From: Pseudoclavibacter chungangensis
GTDB lineage: Bacteria > Actinomycetota > Actinomycetes > Actinomycetales > Microbacteriaceae
Direction of reading: 5' to 3'
NCBI RefSeq assembly: GCF_013410545.1
Contig: NZ_JACCFV010000001.1
Span: 2,046,001 to 2,110,000 of the forward strand
Length of the DNA: 64,000 bases
The stretch's first letter is position 1. The number at the start of each line of letters is the position of its first letter. The notes under the pieces were generated by a model, which was given only the letters and a program-made list of their open reading frames with translations, was not told the origin of the DNA and did no database searches. Shown here piece by piece: positions 37,933 through 46,795 of the stretch. Both the position numbers and the translations under genes were made by a program.

Positions 37933-38687
37933 GCGTCTTCTCTCCTGTCGAACGTGAGGCCGCCGGGCACCTGGAAGGTCGGCGTGACCTCGATGAGGCC
38001 GAAGTTCACGTGGCCGGGGGCGGCGACGACGAAGTCCACGGTGCGGACGATGTCCTCGGTCGTGAGCGACTCGTACCCCTCGTAGTAGGTCGCCCACGCC
38101 TCGGCCATCGCCTCGGGCGTCCCGCCGAGGTTCCGGCCGAAGATCTCCGTCTCCACACGCCCCGGGCAGATCTCCGTCACCCGGATACGGCGTCCGAGGA
38201 CGTCGTTGCGGAGCTGACGGGACACCTGGGACAGCGCGGCCTTCGTCGCGTGATAGGCCGTGTGGCCGAAGAAGTTGTACCGACCGGCGATGCTCGTGAT
38301 GTTCACGACGTGGCCACGATCCCGCTCCACCATGCCCGGCAACAGGAGGCGTGCGAGGTGCAGCACGGCGCGGAGGTTCACGTCGACCATCGCGTCGATC
38401 ACGCCGCGTGAGGCGTCGAGCACATTGCCCGTCGCGCTCACGCCAGCGTTGTTGACGAGGACGTCGATCTCGAGTGCCCCGAGTTCGCGCTCCAGCGCGT
38501 CGACATCGGCGAGGTCGACGACGTGCGGGATCGCGCCGGTCTCGGCGGCGAGGGCGGCGAGCCGCTCCTCGTCGCGGGCGACGGCGTACACCTCGAGGCC
38601 CGCCTCGGTGAGCCTGCGCACGATCGCGGCGCCCATCCCCGTCGAGGCGCCCGTCACGAGGGCCGTGCGGTAGTCGCTGTAGGTCAT
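37929..38687 (-). CDS. Short-chain dehydrogenase/reductase (YdfG-like)
   Basis: A 252-residue classical SDR. It has cofactor motif TGASTGMGAA, NNAG, catalytic Ser in ITSIAG and YxxxK in YHATKAA. ARDEER after beta-2 suggests NADP preference. The nearest type is YdfG-like 3-hydroxy acid dehydrogenase. It is coupled by ATGA to the aldolase gene and lies 31 bp after the MHS transporter gene, the only real gap in the operon. Likely role: oxidation of a hydroxy group in the pathway intermediate. Confidence 0.9.
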   Translation of the reverse strand: MTYSDYRTALVTGASTGMGAAIVRRLTEAGLEVYAVARDEERLAALAAETGAIPHVVDLADVDALERELGALEIDVLVNNAGVSATGNVLDASRGVIDAMVDVNLRAVLHLARLLLPGMVERDRGHVVNITSIAGRYNFFGHTAYHATKAALSQVSRQLRNDVLGRRIRVTEICPGRVETEIFGRNLGGTPEAMAEAWATYYEGYESLTTEDIVRTVDFVVAAPGHVNFGLIEVTPTFQVPGGLTFDRREDA

Positions 38688-38718
38688 TGCTGCGTCCTGA
38701 TCCTTTCGGTTCGATCGG

Positions 38719-40050
38719 TCATTCGTCGCGGAGCGGCTCGTGTGCTCGATCGGTCACCGTGAGCACGGCGACGAGGGTTCCGATCGAGGTGAGGACGACG
38801 TAGTACGCGGGCATGAAGCTGTTGTGCGTCAGGCCGATGAGCCACGTCATGAGCAGCGGCGCGGTGCCGCCGAACAGCGCGGACGAGATGTTGTAGCCGA
38901 GGCCGTAGGCGCTGTACCGGATCCTCGTGGGGAACAGCTCGACGATCATGATGTGGATCACCGCGGTGTGGCCCGCGAACACGACCGCCATGAGGCAGGC
39001 GCCGAGGATCGCGAGGCCGAGTTCCCCCGTGATGATGAGCGCGTAGGCGGGGATCGCGATGACGGCCATGAGCACGGCCGCCCAGGCCATGATGCGCTTG
39101 CGCCCGAACCGGTCGGACATCGCACCCGCGATCGGGACGGCGATGCAGATCGCGACGAGGCTCGTCGCCGTGACGATGAGCGCGGTTCCGATCGAGAAGC
39201 CGATCGCATCGCTCTTCAGGAATGTCGGCATGTACGAGAAGATCACGTAGTAGCCGGCCCCGTTCATGAGGGGCACGAACAGCGCGAGCAGCATCGCCTT
39301 GCGGTGTTCGGGCGTCGAGAACGCTTCCTTGATGGGGTTGCGGGAGAGCCGGTCCTCCTCCTGCAGCTTCTTGAAGTTCGGGGTGTCGTCGAGCGACTTG
39401 CGGATGTAGAACCCGACGAGCCCGAGCGGCACTGCGACGAGGAAGGGGATGCGCCACGCCCATGCGCCAAAGCCGCCGGCGCCGATCGCGTCCGCCGTGA
39501 GCCAGGGTGACATGCCGAACGCGACGAGGGTGCCCGTGAGGAGTGCGGCGAACGATGCGACCTGCGCGAGGCTCGTGTTGAGGCCGCGGCGGTTGGGTGC
39601 CGAGTGCTCGGCGAGGAACGTCATCGCGCCGGCCGCCTCGCCGCCGACGGAGAGGCCCTGCAGCATCCGGAACAGCACGAGCAGGACGGGCGCCGCCACA
39701 CCGATGACGGCGTACGGTGGCAGGAGCCCGATGCCCGCCGTCGCGACGCTGATGAGCATGATGACGGCGACGAGCATGCGCTGTCGGCCGAAGCGATCGC
39801 CGAGGACACCGAAGATGACGGCGCCGAGCGGGCGGACGAAGAAGGAGACGGCGTAGCCGGCGAAGACGAAGACGAGTGCCCCCGTCTCGTCACCGGCGGG
39901 GAAGAAGACGATCGCGAGCGTGCTCGCCATGAAGGCGAAGATGCCGTTGTCGTACAGTTCGACGAAGATTCCGATACAGCCGGCCACGAGGATCCGGCGC
40001 TTGCTCGGCGGCTGCTTCGTTGCAGCGGCCGACGTCGCGGGTGCGGTCAT
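38719..40050 (-). CDS. MHS family MFS transporter (proline/betaine/shikimate type)
   Basis: A 443-residue metabolite:H+ symporter. It starts with GCIGIFVELYDNGIFAF (the Glu/Asp-Tyr-Asp of the MHS family) and carries RPLGAVIFGVLGDRFGRQRML in the first loop and LFPTRIRYSAYGLGYNIS, the typical helix-10 segment. MHS symporters import small organic acids and zwitterions such as proline, betaine, alpha-ketoglutarate and shikimate. The start overlaps the pxpC stop. It should import the operon's substrate. Confidence 0.92.
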   Translation of the reverse strand: MTAPATSAAATKQPPSKRRILVAGCIGIFVELYDNGIFAFMASTLAIVFFPAGDETGALVFVFAGYAVSFFVRPLGAVIFGVLGDRFGRQRMLVAVIMLISVATAGIGLLPPYAVIGVAAPVLLVLFRMLQGLSVGGEAAGAMTFLAEHSAPNRRGLNTSLAQVASFAALLTGTLVAFGMSPWLTADAIGAGGFGAWAWRIPFLVAVPLGLVGFYIRKSLDDTPNFKKLQEEDRLSRNPIKEAFSTPEHRKAMLLALFVPLMNGAGYYVIFSYMPTFLKSDAIGFSIGTALIVTATSLVAICIAVPIAGAMSDRFGRKRIMAWAAVLMAVIAIPAYALIITGELGLAILGACLMAVVFAGHTAVIHIMIVELFPTRIRYSAYGLGYNISSALFGGTAPLLMTWLIGLTHNSFMPAYYVVLTSIGTLVAVLTVTDRAHEPLRDE

Positions 40051-41081
40051 GAGATGCCCTCCGGTGATGGGGTGGAACTCGGGGTGAAGGTGGACCCCCG
40101 GGCGACGAGCTGTGTCGCTCCGAGGTGGGTGTAGACGGTCTCGACGCGACGACGCAGGTCGTCGAGCCGGTCCCGCCACTCGTGCAGCGACTCCTGCGCC
40201 CGTTCGACCGTCGTGTGTCGGAACCGGATGCGCTCTCCCGGTCGCACTTGACCGAGATCGTCGAGGGAGAGGGGCGTGACGACGGCGAGGACGGGGTACC
40301 CCGCCGTGACGCCGCGGCCGCGGTGCAGCACGAGCAGTTCGTCGCCGGGCGGCACCTCGACGGCGCCGACCGGGACGCCTCGCGAGAGCACCTCGCCGCC
40401 CCCTCGCCGCACGGGCAGCGCGCCCGTGAGCCGGAGGCCGATGTGGTTGCTCTTCGCGGAGACGGTGTAGGGGTCGTGGACGAGGCGGGCGTCGGTGCCC
40501 GCGAACTCGTCCACGTCGGGACCGTCGGTGATGTGGATGACGGCTTCGCCGCCCATGTGGGGCACGAGGACACCGAGGTTGAACAGCGACATGTCGAAGA
40601 AGGGGTTGACGACGGGGTCGACCGCCTCCCCCACGACGAGTTCGCTCCCCGGCCGGAGCGAGGTGCCGAACCCCGCGACCGTGTCCGGTGCGCAGCTTCC
40701 GAGCAGCATCGGCACCTCGAACGCGCCGTGGGCGCTCAGGTAGGTTCGCAGCCCGGCCGCCATCTCGACGATCTCCATCCGCTGTCCGGCACACAGCGAG
40801 ATGGGCTCCCACATCGGGCGCTCGACGTCGTCGACGACGACGACGACGGGGGCGCCGGTGACCGCGACGAGCAGGTTCGTGGCCGCGACGAAGACGAAGT
40901 CGGACGCCGTGATCTCGACGAGCGGCGCGCGCTCGTCGTTCGCGACGAGGATGTTCGCGACGCGGGCGGAGTACTGGTCGAGCGCCCCGTTGACCGGGAG
41001 CCCGACGGCCGGGCCGCGCTCGCGTCCGAGGTCGGTGACGGCGGCGACGACGGCGCGCTCCACCACGATGCCGCCGCTCAT
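40047..41081 (-). CDS. pxpC: 5-oxoprolinase-like subunit C (biotin-dependent carboxyltransferase/KipA family)
   Basis: A 344-residue KipA/PxpC/AHS2 domain protein: VVERAVVAAVTDLGRERG, then VPVNGALDQYSARVANILV and GYPVLAVVTP, all typical. In the E. coli/B. subtilis type, PxpC with PxpB and PxpA performs ATP-dependent ring opening of 5-oxoproline. A C-terminal about 60-residue tail is helical and polar. The gene overlaps pxpB and the transporter by 4 bp. KipA relatives also belong to urea and allophanate systems, so the substrate is an inference. Confidence 0.88.
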   Translation of the reverse strand: MSGGIVVERAVVAAVTDLGRERGPAVGLPVNGALDQYSARVANILVANDERAPLVEITASDFVFVAATNLLVAVTGAPVVVVVDDVERPMWEPISLCAGQRMEIVEMAAGLRTYLSAHGAFEVPMLLGSCAPDTVAGFGTSLRPGSELVVGEAVDPVVNPFFDMSLFNLGVLVPHMGGEAVIHITDGPDVDEFAGTDARLVHDPYTVSAKSNHIGLRLTGALPVRRGGGEVLSRGVPVGAVEVPPGDELLVLHRGRGVTAGYPVLAVVTPLSLDDLGQVRPGERIRFRHTTVERAQESLHEWRDRLDDLRRRVETVYTHLGATQLVARGSTFTPSSTPSPEGIS

Positions 41082-41803
41082 GCCGCGACCGCCTCGAGCG
41101 GGTGACCCCGCAGCGCCTCGAAGCGCTCGTCGTCGATGCGTTCGAAGCGGATCGTGTCGCCCGGCCGGTACGGGACGAGCGGCTCGCGCGTGAGGTCGAG
41201 GATACGCAGCGGGGTGCTGCCGATCCCGGACCAACCGCCCGGTGCGGTCGCCGGGGCGACGGTCGCCTGGCGCCCCGCGACGGAGACGATGCCGGCCGGC
41301 ACGCTCGTGCGTGGGCTCGCGAGCCGTGGGACCGGGACGGGGAAGGCCGGCCCGTCGAGCATCGGAGACCCGCCGGGTGCACCGAGGCAACGCACCGTGT
41401 AGAGCGGCTCGAGGTGCAGCCGGATGACGTCCTCGGCCGCGAGTCCGGTGAGGTGGGCGACGCGGTCGAGGTCCGGTCCGAGTTCCCCGCCGTAGCGCAC
41501 CGGGACGACGAAGTGACGGGGGTGGTCGTGCAGGGGGCGATCGGCGTCGAGGCCCGCCAGCGTGGATTCGATGGTGCCGGTCAGCTCGGCGGCGGTGATC
41601 GCGAACGGGTCGTACTCGACGAGCACCGACTCGTACGTGGGGACGCAACCGATGAGGCCCGACGTCCCGCTCCGTGCGAGTGCGTCGGCGAGCAGGTGCA
41701 CGGTGCGCCAATCGCGCTCGCGGTCGCCCGAATCGCTGCTCACGCGGATCGCCGCGGCTCCCGAGCCCGCGATGCGGACGTGGGCCGGGTCGACGGCACT
41801 CAT
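41078..41803 (-). CDS. pxpB: 5-oxoprolinase-like subunit B (KipI/AHS1 family)
   Basis: A 241-residue AHS1/KipI-domain protein. Conserved features are HFVVPVRYGGELGPDLDRVA, GCVPTYESVLVEYDP and LASPRTSVPAGIVSVAGRQA, the last with the Pro/Gly/Ser cluster of the active region. PxpB pairs with PxpC to phosphorylate and open cyclic amides. Its stop overlaps the pxpC start; its start overlaps the pxpA stop. Confidence 0.9.
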   Translation of the reverse strand: MSAVDPAHVRIAGSGAAAIRVSSDSGDRERDWRTVHLLADALARSGTSGLIGCVPTYESVLVEYDPFAITAAELTGTIESTLAGLDADRPLHDHPRHFVVPVRYGGELGPDLDRVAHLTGLAAEDVIRLHLEPLYTVRCLGAPGGSPMLDGPAFPVPVPRLASPRTSVPAGIVSVAGRQATVAPATAPGGWSGIGSTPLRILDLTREPLVPYRPGDTIRFERIDDERFEALRGHPLEAVAA

Positions 41804-42567
41804 CGTCGTCGCTCCGGTGCCGCGACCTCGACGCCCGCGGCGACGAGCTCGTCGCGCAGCCGCTGCGCGAGGCGGACCGCGCCCGCGTTGTCGCCGTGCA
41901 GGAGCACGGAGTCCACCGTGACGGGAAGCGTTCGGCCGGTGCGGCTCTCGATGGTCCCGTCGAGGACCATGCGCACGGTGCGCGCGGCGATCTCGTCCTC
42001 GTCGTGGATGACGGCTCCCGCCTCCGAGCGGGGAACGAGCGTGCCGTCGTCCTCGTACGCGCGGTCGGCGATACCGATCACACCGATCTGCAGGTCGGCC
42101 TCGCTCGCCGCGTCGGCGAGGCAGCCGTCCTGGACGAGCACGCGCAGTTCGGGATCGACGACGAGGACGGCCGCCACGACGGCACGGGCGTAGTCCTCAC
42201 GCACCGCGACGAGGTTCCCGAGCCGACCGTGCGGTGCGATGTGCGCCACACGTGTTCCGTGCGCGGTCGCGAACGCCTGCAGCGCACCGAGTTGGTAGAT
42301 CACGTCGGTGCGGACCTCGTCGCCCGTCAGGTCCATCGCCCGCCGGCCGAAACCGACGAGGTCGGGGAAACTCGGGTGGGCGCCGACGTGCACGCCGCGC
42401 TCGACGCACTTCGCCACCGTGCGGTCCATGATGCGGGGATCGCCGGCGTGGAAGCCGCAGGCGATGTTCGCCGAGGTGACGATGTCGAGGAGCGCGTCGT
42501 CGTCGCCCATCTTCCAATCGCCGAATCCCTCGCCGAGGTCCGCAACGAGATCGATTCGTCGTGCCAT
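41800..42567 (-). CDS. pxpA: 5-oxoprolinase-like subunit A (LamB/YcsF family), divergent active-site loop
   Basis: A 255-residue LamB/YcsF protein and the first gene of the operon. Family motifs are DLGEGFGDWKMGDD, ANIACGFHAGDP, GAHPSFPDLVGFGRRAM and ADRAYEDDGTLVPRS. Two usually fixed segments differ: DLNADLGEG is DLVADLGEG, and VKPHGxLYN is IAPHGRLGN, losing the Lys and Tyr next to the His. This hints at a substrate other than plain 5-oxoproline. The promoter is in the 188-bp gap shared with the LacI gene. Confidence 0.88.
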   Translation of the reverse strand: MARRIDLVADLGEGFGDWKMGDDDALLDIVTSANIACGFHAGDPRIMDRTVAKCVERGVHVGAHPSFPDLVGFGRRAMDLTGDEVRTDVIYQLGALQAFATAHGTRVAHIAPHGRLGNLVAVREDYARAVVAAVLVVDPELRVLVQDGCLADAASEADLQIGVIGIADRAYEDDGTLVPRSEAGAVIHDEDEIAARTVRMVLDGTIESRTGRTLPVTVDSVLLHGDNAGAVRLAQRLRDELVAAGVEVAAPERRR

Positions 42568-42707
42568 GTCGGCTCTCCTTGCTCACGTCATCGGGTGCAG
42601 GACATGCTTCGCCGCACCGGATCCCTGCGCCAGCGCTTTGCCGTGTTCGTGCCGAGCGGGTTCGCGACACGGCGGGTTCCCGGGCGACGCGACCACGGGG
42701 TGTGCGA

Positions 42708-42732
42708 GTCGTGGCAAAATTCTTGCCACGAC
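42708..42732. promoter_or_regulatory. LacI-family operator: perfect 25-bp palindrome
   Basis: Arms GTCGTGGCAA and TTGCCACGAC are exact complements across a 5-bp AATTC spacer. The site lies 23 bp before the lacI start and 141 bp upstream of pxpA, where it can control the regulator and the divergent operon. The TGGCAA...TTGCCA core is typical of LacI/PurR-type operators. Confidence 0.8.
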
Positions 42733-42755
42733 GACCGCACGAAAGGAATCAACCG

Positions 42756-43772
42756 ATGGCCATGCCCGCCCGGCGCGTCCGACGGCGAGTCACCCTCACC
42801 GACATCGCCGACGCGTGCGGTGTCGCGCCGTCGACGGTGTCGCGCGCCCTGTCGAATCCGAATCGCGTGAGCCCCCAGATGTACGAGCGCGTCGTCCGCA
42901 AGGCGCGCGAACTCGGCTACGCGAGCGCGATGATCCCCGCGTCGAGGACCCGGACGACCCGCGGGACGATCGCGCTCGTCGTCCCCAACCTCACGAATCC
43001 GTTCAATCTCGACCTGATCCGCGGCTGTCAAGCACGCGCCCAGGCGGGCGGTTTCCTGCTGCTGCTCGTGACGAGCGACGACTCCGAGGAGGTCGAGGGC
43101 GAGCTGCTGTCAGAGCTGTCGGACGCGGTGGACGGCATCGTCGTGGCCTCACCGCGGGCCCCGGACGCCGTCCTCGAGCGCGTTGCGGACCGTGTTCCGC
43201 TCGTCGCGCTCAATCGCGAGGCGGGTGCGCTCTCCGGCGTCGTGATCGACACGCCCGTCGGGCTCGTGAGCGCACTCGACTATCTCGTGAGTCTCGGCCA
43301 CACGCACATCGCCTACGTGCGCGGTCCGGGCTCGTCCTGGCTGGATCGGGTGCGCTTCGGTGCGCTCAAGGAGGCCGCGGATCGGGCCGCCGTGTGCCTC
43401 CTGCCGGTCGGCGCGTTCCGGCCGACGCTCGCGGCGGGCGCGGCGGCGGCCGACGCCGTCGCGCTCGCAGACGTCACCGCCGCGATCTTCTTCAACGACG
43501 CGCTCGCGATCGGCGCGCTCATGCGCTTCGCAGCGAGGGGCGTCGCGGTCCCGGACGATCTCAGCGTCATCGGCTGCGACGACATCTTCGGGGCGTCGTT
43601 CACCTCGCCACCGCTCACGACCGTGAGCGCCTCGGGCGAGCAGGCCGGGCGCGCGACGATGGACCTGCTGCTCGGACGTTTCACCACGAAGGACCGCAGT
43701 CGCCGCATGGACCACCTACCGAGCCAGCTCACCGTCCGCGAGTCGACCGGCAGGGTACCCCCGTCCCGCTGA
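42756..43772 (+). CDS. LacI family transcriptional regulator of the pxp operon
   Basis: A 338-residue LacI protein. The HTH (about 10-60) reads VTLTDIADACGVAPSTVSRALSNP, with the hinge helix following. The effector domain has IALVVPNLTNPF, and PDDLSVIGCDDIFGASFTSP at the dimer interface. The ATG has AAGGA 8 nt upstream. It is divergent from pxpA with a perfect palindrome between, so control of the operon by an imported or derived effector is likely. Confidence 0.93.
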   Translation: MAMPARRVRRRVTLTDIADACGVAPSTVSRALSNPNRVSPQMYERVVRKARELGYASAMIPASRTRTTRGTIALVVPNLTNPFNLDLIRGCQARAQAGGFLLLLVTSDDSEEVEGELLSELSDAVDGIVVASPRAPDAVLERVADRVPLVALNREAGALSGVVIDTPVGLVSALDYLVSLGHTHIAYVRGPGSSWLDRVRFGALKEAADRAAVCLLPVGAFRPTLAAGAAAADAVALADVTAAIFFNDALAIGALMRFAARGVAVPDDLSVIGCDDIFGASFTSPPLTTVSASGEQAGRATMDLLLGRFTTKDRSRRMDHLPSQLTVRESTGRVPPSR

Positions 43773-43804
43773 GCGCGGGGCCGTTCACGCCCGGGGTGAG
43801 CACC

Positions 43805-45127
43805 TCAGTACCACGTCGAAAGCCACGGTGTCCGTGCCGGTCGGAACAGGCGGTCCGCGACGGCCGCGTCGCCCGCTGCGCGCGGCGTGATCCGGCCGGC
43901 CCGAACGAGCGTCTCGGCGGTCACCGTGCCGAGCACGAGCGAGCCCAGTTCGGCCACGTCGAGTTCGAGCACGGGCGTCGCGTGCGGCACGGCGTCGAGG
44001 CGCGTGACGACCCCGGTGCCTGCCTCGTCGGCGACGAGCAACCAGGTGCCGGCGGCGAACCCGAGCGAATCCGCGACATCGAGGACGATGCGGCCGGACG
44101 CCGCGTAGTCCCGTCCGCCGAGCACGGCGGGGACATCGAGGACGCGGAGCCACTCGTGATCGATGACCCGCTCGGTGACCGCGCGGAAGTCCCCGATCAT
44201 CCAGCGCAGCGGCTCGCCGGGCGCACGCACCTCCACCGAGACACTCTCGACGAGATCGAGCTCGAGGAAGTAGCGCCAGAGGGCCGCGTACGCCTCGTCG
44301 TCGACCGTGACGAGCGCCTCGATCTCGACGGTGTGCTTCGTGAAGTCGTGTTCGTTCGCGCGGAGCCGATAGACCGCGACGCCCGTCACCTCAGCGTCGG
44401 CGGAGGCGTAGCGGACGCTCCGGATCGGTGCCGTCTTGGCTGGGTCCCCGACCGCGCCCGTCATGCGGGCCCAGAGCGCCGGGTAGGCGTTCGTGTCGCC
44501 CGGTACCTGCAGCCGGGCACGGTCGTGGAGCGTCGCGAGCAGCGCCGCGGCGTCCTGTGGCGTGACGTGATCGATGCGCCCCGGCGCGACGGGTCCCCGC
44601 CACGTCGCACGCGCGGTCTCGACCTGGTACGTCGCACCGAGCGTCGCCGGGCCGAATCCGAATCGGCCGTAGATCGTCGACTCCGAGACCGTGAGCATCG
44701 CGGCCGCGAGGCCCGCCGCGGCGGCCGTGCGGAGTTCGCCCTCGAGCAGGTTGCGTGCGATACCGCGGCGACGGTGGGTGGGCGATACACTCACCTCGGA
44801 GACGGCCCACGACTCGATCGTCCGGCCGGGCGAGAGCGTGATCTCGCCGATCCACGACGCGACGGTCGCGACGGGATCGATCGGGACGGGGGCCGTGTCG
44901 TCCCAGACCCCGGTGATGCGCCGTTCCGCGAGCGCCTCACGCGTTCTCGCGAGCGCGGCCGCGTCGTCCCGCTCGCCGTGGAATCCACGCGAGACCGCCT
45001 GCAACCAGGCGTCGAACGTCGTCTCGTCGGCGACGTCGACGAGCCCGTATCGGAGCCCGGTATCGGCGAGACGTGTGGCCGACCGTTCGTCGATCGGAAT
45101 GGTCTTCGAGCGTTCGCTGCGATCCAT
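43805..45127 (-). CDS. Eis-like GNAT N-acetyltransferase
   Basis: A 440-residue protein of the Eis type: an N-terminal GNAT domain (VSVSPTHRRRGIARNLLEGEL is the acetyl-CoA loop), a second GNAT-like domain (Acetyltransf_9), and a C-terminal SCP2-like domain ending WLSTWY, where the free C-terminal carboxylate normally acts in catalysis. Mycobacterial Eis acetylates amines, including aminoglycosides and lysines. Many actinobacterial relatives have unknown substrates. It is convergent to lacI, with a 32-bp gap. Confidence 0.92.
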   Translation of the reverse strand: MDRSERSKTIPIDERSATRLADTGLRYGLVDVADETTFDAWLQAVSRGFHGERDDAAALARTREALAERRITGVWDDTAPVPIDPVATVASWIGEITLSPGRTIESWAVSEVSVSPTHRRRGIARNLLEGELRTAAAAGLAAAMLTVSESTIYGRFGFGPATLGATYQVETARATWRGPVAPGRIDHVTPQDAAALLATLHDRARLQVPGDTNAYPALWARMTGAVGDPAKTAPIRSVRYASADAEVTGVAVYRLRANEHDFTKHTVEIEALVTVDDEAYAALWRYFLELDLVESVSVEVRAPGEPLRWMIGDFRAVTERVIDHEWLRVLDVPAVLGGRDYAASGRIVLDVADSLGFAAGTWLLVADEAGTGVVTRLDAVPHATPVLELDVAELGSLVLGTVTAETLVRAGRITPRAAGDAAVADRLFRPARTPWLSTWY

Positions 45128-45208
45128 TCCGCCAGCATACGGCCCGTCGACGACGCCACGGAGCGAGCTGCGCCGTGCGCCACCCGCCCCGTGGGACCGC
45201 GCGAGACG

Positions 45209-46600
45209 TCAGCGCGTCCCGGTGTCGGCTCCCCCGGTCGTGAGCGCGGCCGGCTCCTCCGCGGGCCCGTGGTCGTCGCCCGCGAACGTCGATTCGTCGA
45301 ACGGCAGCTCGCCGCCGAGGACGGCCTTCGCGCGCTCGGCGTCGAACTGCTTCGTCCACGTCCCGATGAGGATGGTGGCGATCGCATTGCCCGAGAAGTT
45401 CGTGATGGCGCGCCCCTCCGACATGAACCGGTCGATTCCCACGATGACGCCGACACCGTTCACGAGGTCCGGTCGGTACGCCTGCAGACCCGCCGCGAGT
45501 GTCGCGAGGCCGGCGCCGGTCACACCCGCCGCGCCCTTCGAGGCGATGATCATGAAGACGAGCAGGCCGATCTGCTCACCGATCGACATGGGCTGCCCCA
45601 TGCCCGTCGCGATGAACAGCGACGCCATCGTGAGGTAGATCGCGGTGCCGTCGAGGTTGAACGAGTAGCCGGTCGGGACCGTGATGCCCACGACGGGCTT
45701 CGAGACGCCGAGGTGCTCCATCTTCGCGATGAGTCGCGGCAGCGCCGACTCGGAGGAGGACGTGCCGACGATGAGCAGGTACTCGCGTCCGAGGTACTTG
45801 ATGAGGCTGAACACGTTGATGCGTGTCACGGCGTACAGGAGCGTTCCCAGCAGGACGACCACGAACAGGAAGCACGTGATGTAGAAGGCGATCATGAGCA
45901 GACCGAGCCCCCAGATCGCCGCCACGCCGGTCTTGCCGACGACGGCTGCGATCGCGCCGAACGCGCCGATGGGTGCGAGCCAGAGGATCATGCCGAGGAC
46001 ACGGAACACGAGGGTCTGCAGGTGACGGATCCCCGTCATGATCGGCTTGCCCTTGTCGCCGAGCCCCTGCAGCGCGAAGCCGACGAGGAGCGCGATGAAG
46101 AGCACCTGGAGGACGCTCTCGCCCGTGAACGCCGAGAAGAACGTGTCGGGGATGATGCCGAGCACGAAGTCGGTCGTGTGCGACGCCTCACCCTCGACCT
46201 CGTAGCTCGAGCCCGACATGTTCAGGCCCTCGCCGGGGTGGATGATGTTGCCGACGACGAGGCCGATGCCGAGCGCGAACGTCGACATGAGCATGAAGTA
46301 TCCGAGCGCGAGTCCGCCGATCTTGCCGACCGTCGCGGCCTTCGCGATCGAGCCGACGCCGATCACGATCGTGCAGAAGATGATCGGGGCGATCATCATC
46401 TTGATGAGGGCGACGAATCCCTTTCCGAGCGGTTCGAGTCCCTGCGCGAACTCGGGTGCCGCGAGTCCCACCACGATGCCGAGCAGCACCGCGATGATCA
46501 CCGACACGTAGAGCCACGTGTGCTTGTCCCAGCCGCGGATCCCCCGCTTGCGTTCGTCGTGTGTCGCGGGGGTCGTTCCCCTGCCGTTCGAAAGAGCCAT
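45209..46600 (-). CDS. dctA: C4-dicarboxylate:cation symporter
   Basis: A 463-residue DAACS-family symporter. The re-entrant loop motif SSSESALPRL, the NLDGTAIY segment and GKxAAGVTG equivalent (SKGAAGVTGAG) are present. It imports succinate, fumarate and malate. ATG 46600 was chosen over an in-frame ATG 49 codons upstream that extends into the promoter. The polar, acidic C-terminal tail of about 35 residues is not conserved. The divergent CitA/DcuS-type two-component genes presumably control it. Confidence 0.93.
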   Translation of the reverse strand: MALSNGRGTTPATHDERKRGIRGWDKHTWLYVSVIIAVLLGIVVGLAAPEFAQGLEPLGKGFVALIKMMIAPIIFCTIVIGVGSIAKAATVGKIGGLALGYFMLMSTFALGIGLVVGNIIHPGEGLNMSGSSYEVEGEASHTTDFVLGIIPDTFFSAFTGESVLQVLFIALLVGFALQGLGDKGKPIMTGIRHLQTLVFRVLGMILWLAPIGAFGAIAAVVGKTGVAAIWGLGLLMIAFYITCFLFVVVLLGTLLYAVTRINVFSLIKYLGREYLLIVGTSSSESALPRLIAKMEHLGVSKPVVGITVPTGYSFNLDGTAIYLTMASLFIATGMGQPMSIGEQIGLLVFMIIASKGAAGVTGAGLATLAAGLQAYRPDLVNGVGVIVGIDRFMSEGRAITNFSGNAIATILIGTWTKQFDAERAKAVLGGELPFDESTFAGDDHGPAEEPAALTTGGADTGTR

Positions 46601-46634
46601 CGTCGCCTCCGTGGTCGAAACATCGTTGTCCGGT

Positions 46635-46653
46635 CGATCGGCCCGGCCGATCG
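46635..46653. promoter_or_regulatory. 19-bp perfect palindrome in dctA/sensor kinase divergent promoter
   Basis: CGATCGGCC and GGCCGATCG are complementary around a central C. It lies 35 bp before the dctA start. It is a candidate site for the response regulator encoded downstream of the kinase. Confidence 0.45.
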
Positions 46654-46795
46654 TTCCCCTCCACCTTGCGCGCCCGACGTCGCGGCGCGACGCTTGTGGT
46701 CCTATTGGTCTCGGTACGATGGAGTCCGACGGCGCCGATGCCGACACGCCCGGAACCGCGCCGGATGCCGATCGGTGTGGCGCCGGGGAGGAGCG

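Noticed and set aside
42308..46795. Plus-strand open frame running from pxpA through Eis and dctA into the sensor kinase
   Set aside because: Only the part from ATG 46796 has kinase features and a ribosome site; the rest is antisense or out of frame with strong genes.
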